From Heligmosomoides polygyrus polygyrus (Eukaryota > Nematoda > Chromadorea > Rhabditida > Heligmosomidae): a stretch of 64,000 nt of DNA. The position numbers and the translations under genes are program-made. Below, piece by piece: positions 61,999-64,000 of this stretch (within the stretch, counting starts at the first letter, position 1; each line of letters opens with the position of its first letter). Under the pieces are notes generated by a model that searched no databases, had not been told where the DNA came from, and saw nothing but the letters and a program-made list of their open reading frames with translations. The stretch spans positions 17,050,001 to 17,114,000 of the forward strand of contig OX377202.1 of NCBI GenBank assembly GCA_947396885.1. The letters are read 5' to 3'.

Positions 61999-63066
61999 GA
62001 CCAGTGTCTCAGGCGTAGGTCTGAATGACGGAAATGGATCGTACTGCGAGAATCTCCATCCTTAAAGAAGTTTAAAATCATGTTTCGTTTTTGCTGAGTC
62101 CTTGAACCCAAAGACCTACGGGCCCTCGAAATTGGGGGTACAGTACTGCACCGTCAGCCGTACCCACCATAACCTATCATTTGCGGCTGAAATTTAGAAA
62201 AAAAAATGTCTAATTCGTGATCAGCATCCCAAATAACCCCCCCTTGGTCGAGGTTTGTCCGAAAAATTTTTTTCGACCTCTCCTCCAGTCGTGAAAGTAG
62301 TGTCGTGAAAGTCGTGCCTTATGGCAGCCTAAATCAGTTTACCTCCTACACATCTACACATTTATCTCACTCTAAATTGTCAAATAAAGATTTCCGTGAG
62401 CTGTGCTTCACTCAGTTTCTCAGTTTCTGAATTATACAGCGTATTGTGTTTCTCAGCGAATGTTAAACAATTACCTTACAAGAGGTACGAGTTACAGTAG
62501 GTACGCGTGACTAGGGCTGTCGAGGTCATAATCACCGACTTCGCCAAACATTGCCCAGGGAGGTTATCTGGGGTGCTGATCACGAATCTGACATCCGTTT
62601 TCCGTATTATCCTGAAGTATGTTAAATTACAGTAGGTAATGGTGATTAAGGGTTAGGTCATGGTCACCGTTTTTGCCCAAACTTCGCATTGAGTACGAAT
62701 TTGATCCTCATTTGACAATTTAGAGTGAAATGAATATGTAGGAGAAGTGTAGGAAGCAAATTGGTAAAGGAGGCGACAATCATGAAAAATGCAAAAATGC
62801 TGTGTAGCACGGGTGTCGAACACCTGACCTAGCACCTGCCAAGTAGCTCCGTACCCCGCTCAGCCACCGACTCGCTCGCACCAGACGCTTTCTGCCGCGC
62901 CCCATAGCGGCGCGCACGCCCGTCAGCACGAGGGCCCGTAGCTCTTTTGATTCAAGGACTCAGCAAAAGCGAAACATGTTTTTCTACTATATGAAGGATG
63001 GAGAATCTCGCAGTGCTATCCATTTGGCCCGTTTAGACCTACGCCTGAGACCCTTCCCTGGTCACT
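61999..63066. repeat. 1.07-kb fold-back element with a Pol III-like core
   Basis: The outer left arm (61999-62135; ACCAATGACCAGTGTCTCAG, GCGTAGGTCTGAATGACGG, GAATCTCCATCCTT, GCTGAGTCCTTGAA, GGGCCCTCG) is the reverse complement of 62930-63066. Inner pairs are GATCAGCATCCCAAATAACC (62219) with GGTTATCTGGGGTGCTGATC (62562), and CTACACATTTATCTCACTCTAAATTGTC (62350) with GACAATTTAGAGTGAAATGAATATGTAG (62715). A direct repeat TTACAGTAGGTA.G.GTGA lies at 62491 and 62629. No transposase is visible. Confidence 0.78.
62808..62880 (-). repeat. tRNA-like relic inside the fold-back
   Basis: On the minus strand, GTGGCTGAGCGGGGT (A-box-like), GCTACTTGGCAGGTGC and GGTGTTCGACACCC (B-box-like) then CGTGCTACACAGCATTTTTG with a T5 run. 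The stems are poor, so this is at best a Pol III promoter relic. If it is read as a tRNA, the loop TTGGCAG would give anticodon GGC. Confidence 0.4.
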
Positions 63067-63067
63067 A

Positions 63068-63235
63068 TAGTTGAGCTCGAATAGCCATTCGAACGATCTT
63101 TTTCGAATAGCCATTCGAACGATCTTTTATTCGAAATAGAATATTCAGAAAGTCTCGTTTTTAATAAATTCGAATTTGAATATTCGAATTTTGTGAGCAC
63201 TCGAAACCATTCGAATATTCGAAAAAATCGAGAGT
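63068..63235. repeat. TTCGAA-rich repeat block
   Basis: TCGAATAGCCATTCGAACGATCTTTT occurs twice in tandem (63077 and 63105), followed by ATTCGAATTTGAATATTCGAATT. It is similar in word content to 35926-36135. Confidence 0.8.
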
Positions 63236-63698
63236 ACAACTATAATCCTCGGACATTAGCGGATCATCTTTGTAGACTCAAAGGTATGGGCATCTCCACT
63301 AGTTGACAGAAGCAGACCATACCGTATGTTACAGGTTACAATCAATTGCAACAAATGGAGGCCCGCATCTCTTCTATAGGTTATACATATGTTTAGATTT
63401 AATGCGAATAGGTAAAAAGTGAATTAGCACAAAAAAAACGAAAGGATAGAATTTGAACGCGAAAACATGAAAAAGTCGAAGATTTTAAAATTAAACGGAC
63501 ACGAAGAGGAAAGGACTTCAAAGCAAACAGAGAAAGGCGAAAAAGTATGGGCAAGAAAAAGAATGGAAAGACAATGAAAAACTCACCTGGAATTTGTAAG
63601 ATTCGTGATGAACGTCATTTCTTCAATATGTTTACAAGATCACTTGCTTTGCTTGCTGTCTCTAAACTATAAATCATCAGAGATACAATAAATATAAA
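63236..63698. other. Unassigned, with an isolated splice-donor-like site
   Basis: On the minus strand GAAATGACGTTCATCACGAA...ATTCCAG is followed by GTGAGTTTTTC (donor at 63596). It could be a short first exon, but no downstream exon was recognised. Confidence 0.3.
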
Positions 63699-64000
63699 TT
63701 AATAACAATAAATCATTGAAGAAACAGAGTAAGAAGATTGCAACGAGTCAACGTGTGATCTGCATTGTGAGGCGGGACCATGGCAGTCAATTAGAGCACC
63801 GACGGAACGCGTCGCCTCTGGGTGTAGCAACAGTTCGATACGGTCGAGGCTGAGGTGCGATCGCAGAACACCTGAGCTATCAGAGCAGGCAACTCTGGGA
63901 TGCGGTCCATCAAAGATATCAGTGTGAAGATTCTCTCGACCCCGGTCGCATTGAACGGTCACGTCACATAGAGGGCACCTGCGGTCGGTGCTTTGATTGG
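63699..64000 (-). CDS. Open frame running off the right edge, hypothetical
   Basis: The minus strand is open from the window edge to TAA at 63699 (about 100 codons): NQSTDRRCPLCDVTVQCDRG, then ...DIFDGPHPRVACSDSSG..., ending VSSMIYCY. Base composition is more even than in surrounding DNA, and a CPLC motif is present, but no family is recognised. It may be a 3' exon of a gene beyond the window. The ATG at 63960 is only the first methionine inside the window, so no start is claimed. Confidence 0.3.
   Translation of the reverse strand, partial: NQSTDRRCPLCDVTVQCDRGRENLHTDIFDGPHPRVACSDSSGVLRSHLSLDRIELLLHPEATRSVGALIDCHGPASQCRSHVDSLQSSYSVSSMIYCY

Overview
This window looks like gene-poor nuclear DNA from a nematode. 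The strongest evidence is the nematode spliced-leader SL1 sequence. A perfect 22-nt match lies at 35639-35660 (minus strand), and one-mismatch matches lie at 21056-21077 (plus) and 31191-31212 (minus). Other support comes from mariner, Penelope-like and RTE-type retroelement relics, short GT-AG intron candidates and a eukaryotic tRNA-Leu gene with Pol III boxes. A strongylid (hookworm-like) worm is my guess from the style of the repeats, not something the sequence proves. I see no rRNA, CRISPR, operon or complete host protein gene.

The only gene I trust as functional is tRNA-Leu(AAG) at 42093-42174 (minus). Two weak host-gene candidates are given: a three-exon open stretch with in-phase GT-AG introns at 27662-28013, and an open frame running off the right edge (63699-64000, minus).

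Everything else recognisable is mobile or repetitive DNA. (1) A tRNA-derived SINE of about 290-300 bp, called family S here, has intact Pol III A and B boxes and a TTTATCC-type tail. About 40 copies or pieces lie in both orientations from position 1 to 60.6 kb, several with clear target-site duplications. (2) Three Penelope-like retroelement copies lie at 21.3-23.5, 51.7-52.8 and 58.8-59.0 kb; the first keeps a 561-residue frame with reverse transcriptase and GIY-YIG regions but has a changed catalytic motif and an SL1-like sequence upstream. (3) LINE 3' ends lie at 8.0-8.9, 40.2-40.4 and 45.3-46.5 kb, the last with an RTE nested inside it behind an 18-bp target duplication. (4) Four mariner relics lie at 10.2, 25.6-26.8, 48.0-49.2 and 50.2-51.3 kb, and a separate DDE transposon relic with sub-repeated termini at 17.15-17.91 kb. 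(5) There are three fold-back structures: a 2.36-kb one (1947-4310), a 1.07-kb one (61999-63066) and a 430-bp one (545-985).

The most unusual locus is 57646-58369. It holds three nearly identical 281-bp units, each with a tRNA-Gly-like sequence, and the whole array lies between 17-bp direct repeats, as if the tandem array had been inserted as one unit. Related solitary or rearranged copies lie at 47.9 and 55.1 kb. The window reads as a layered record of insertions (SINE into mariner, RTE into LINE, SINE beside a Penelope end), with very little host coding sequence.
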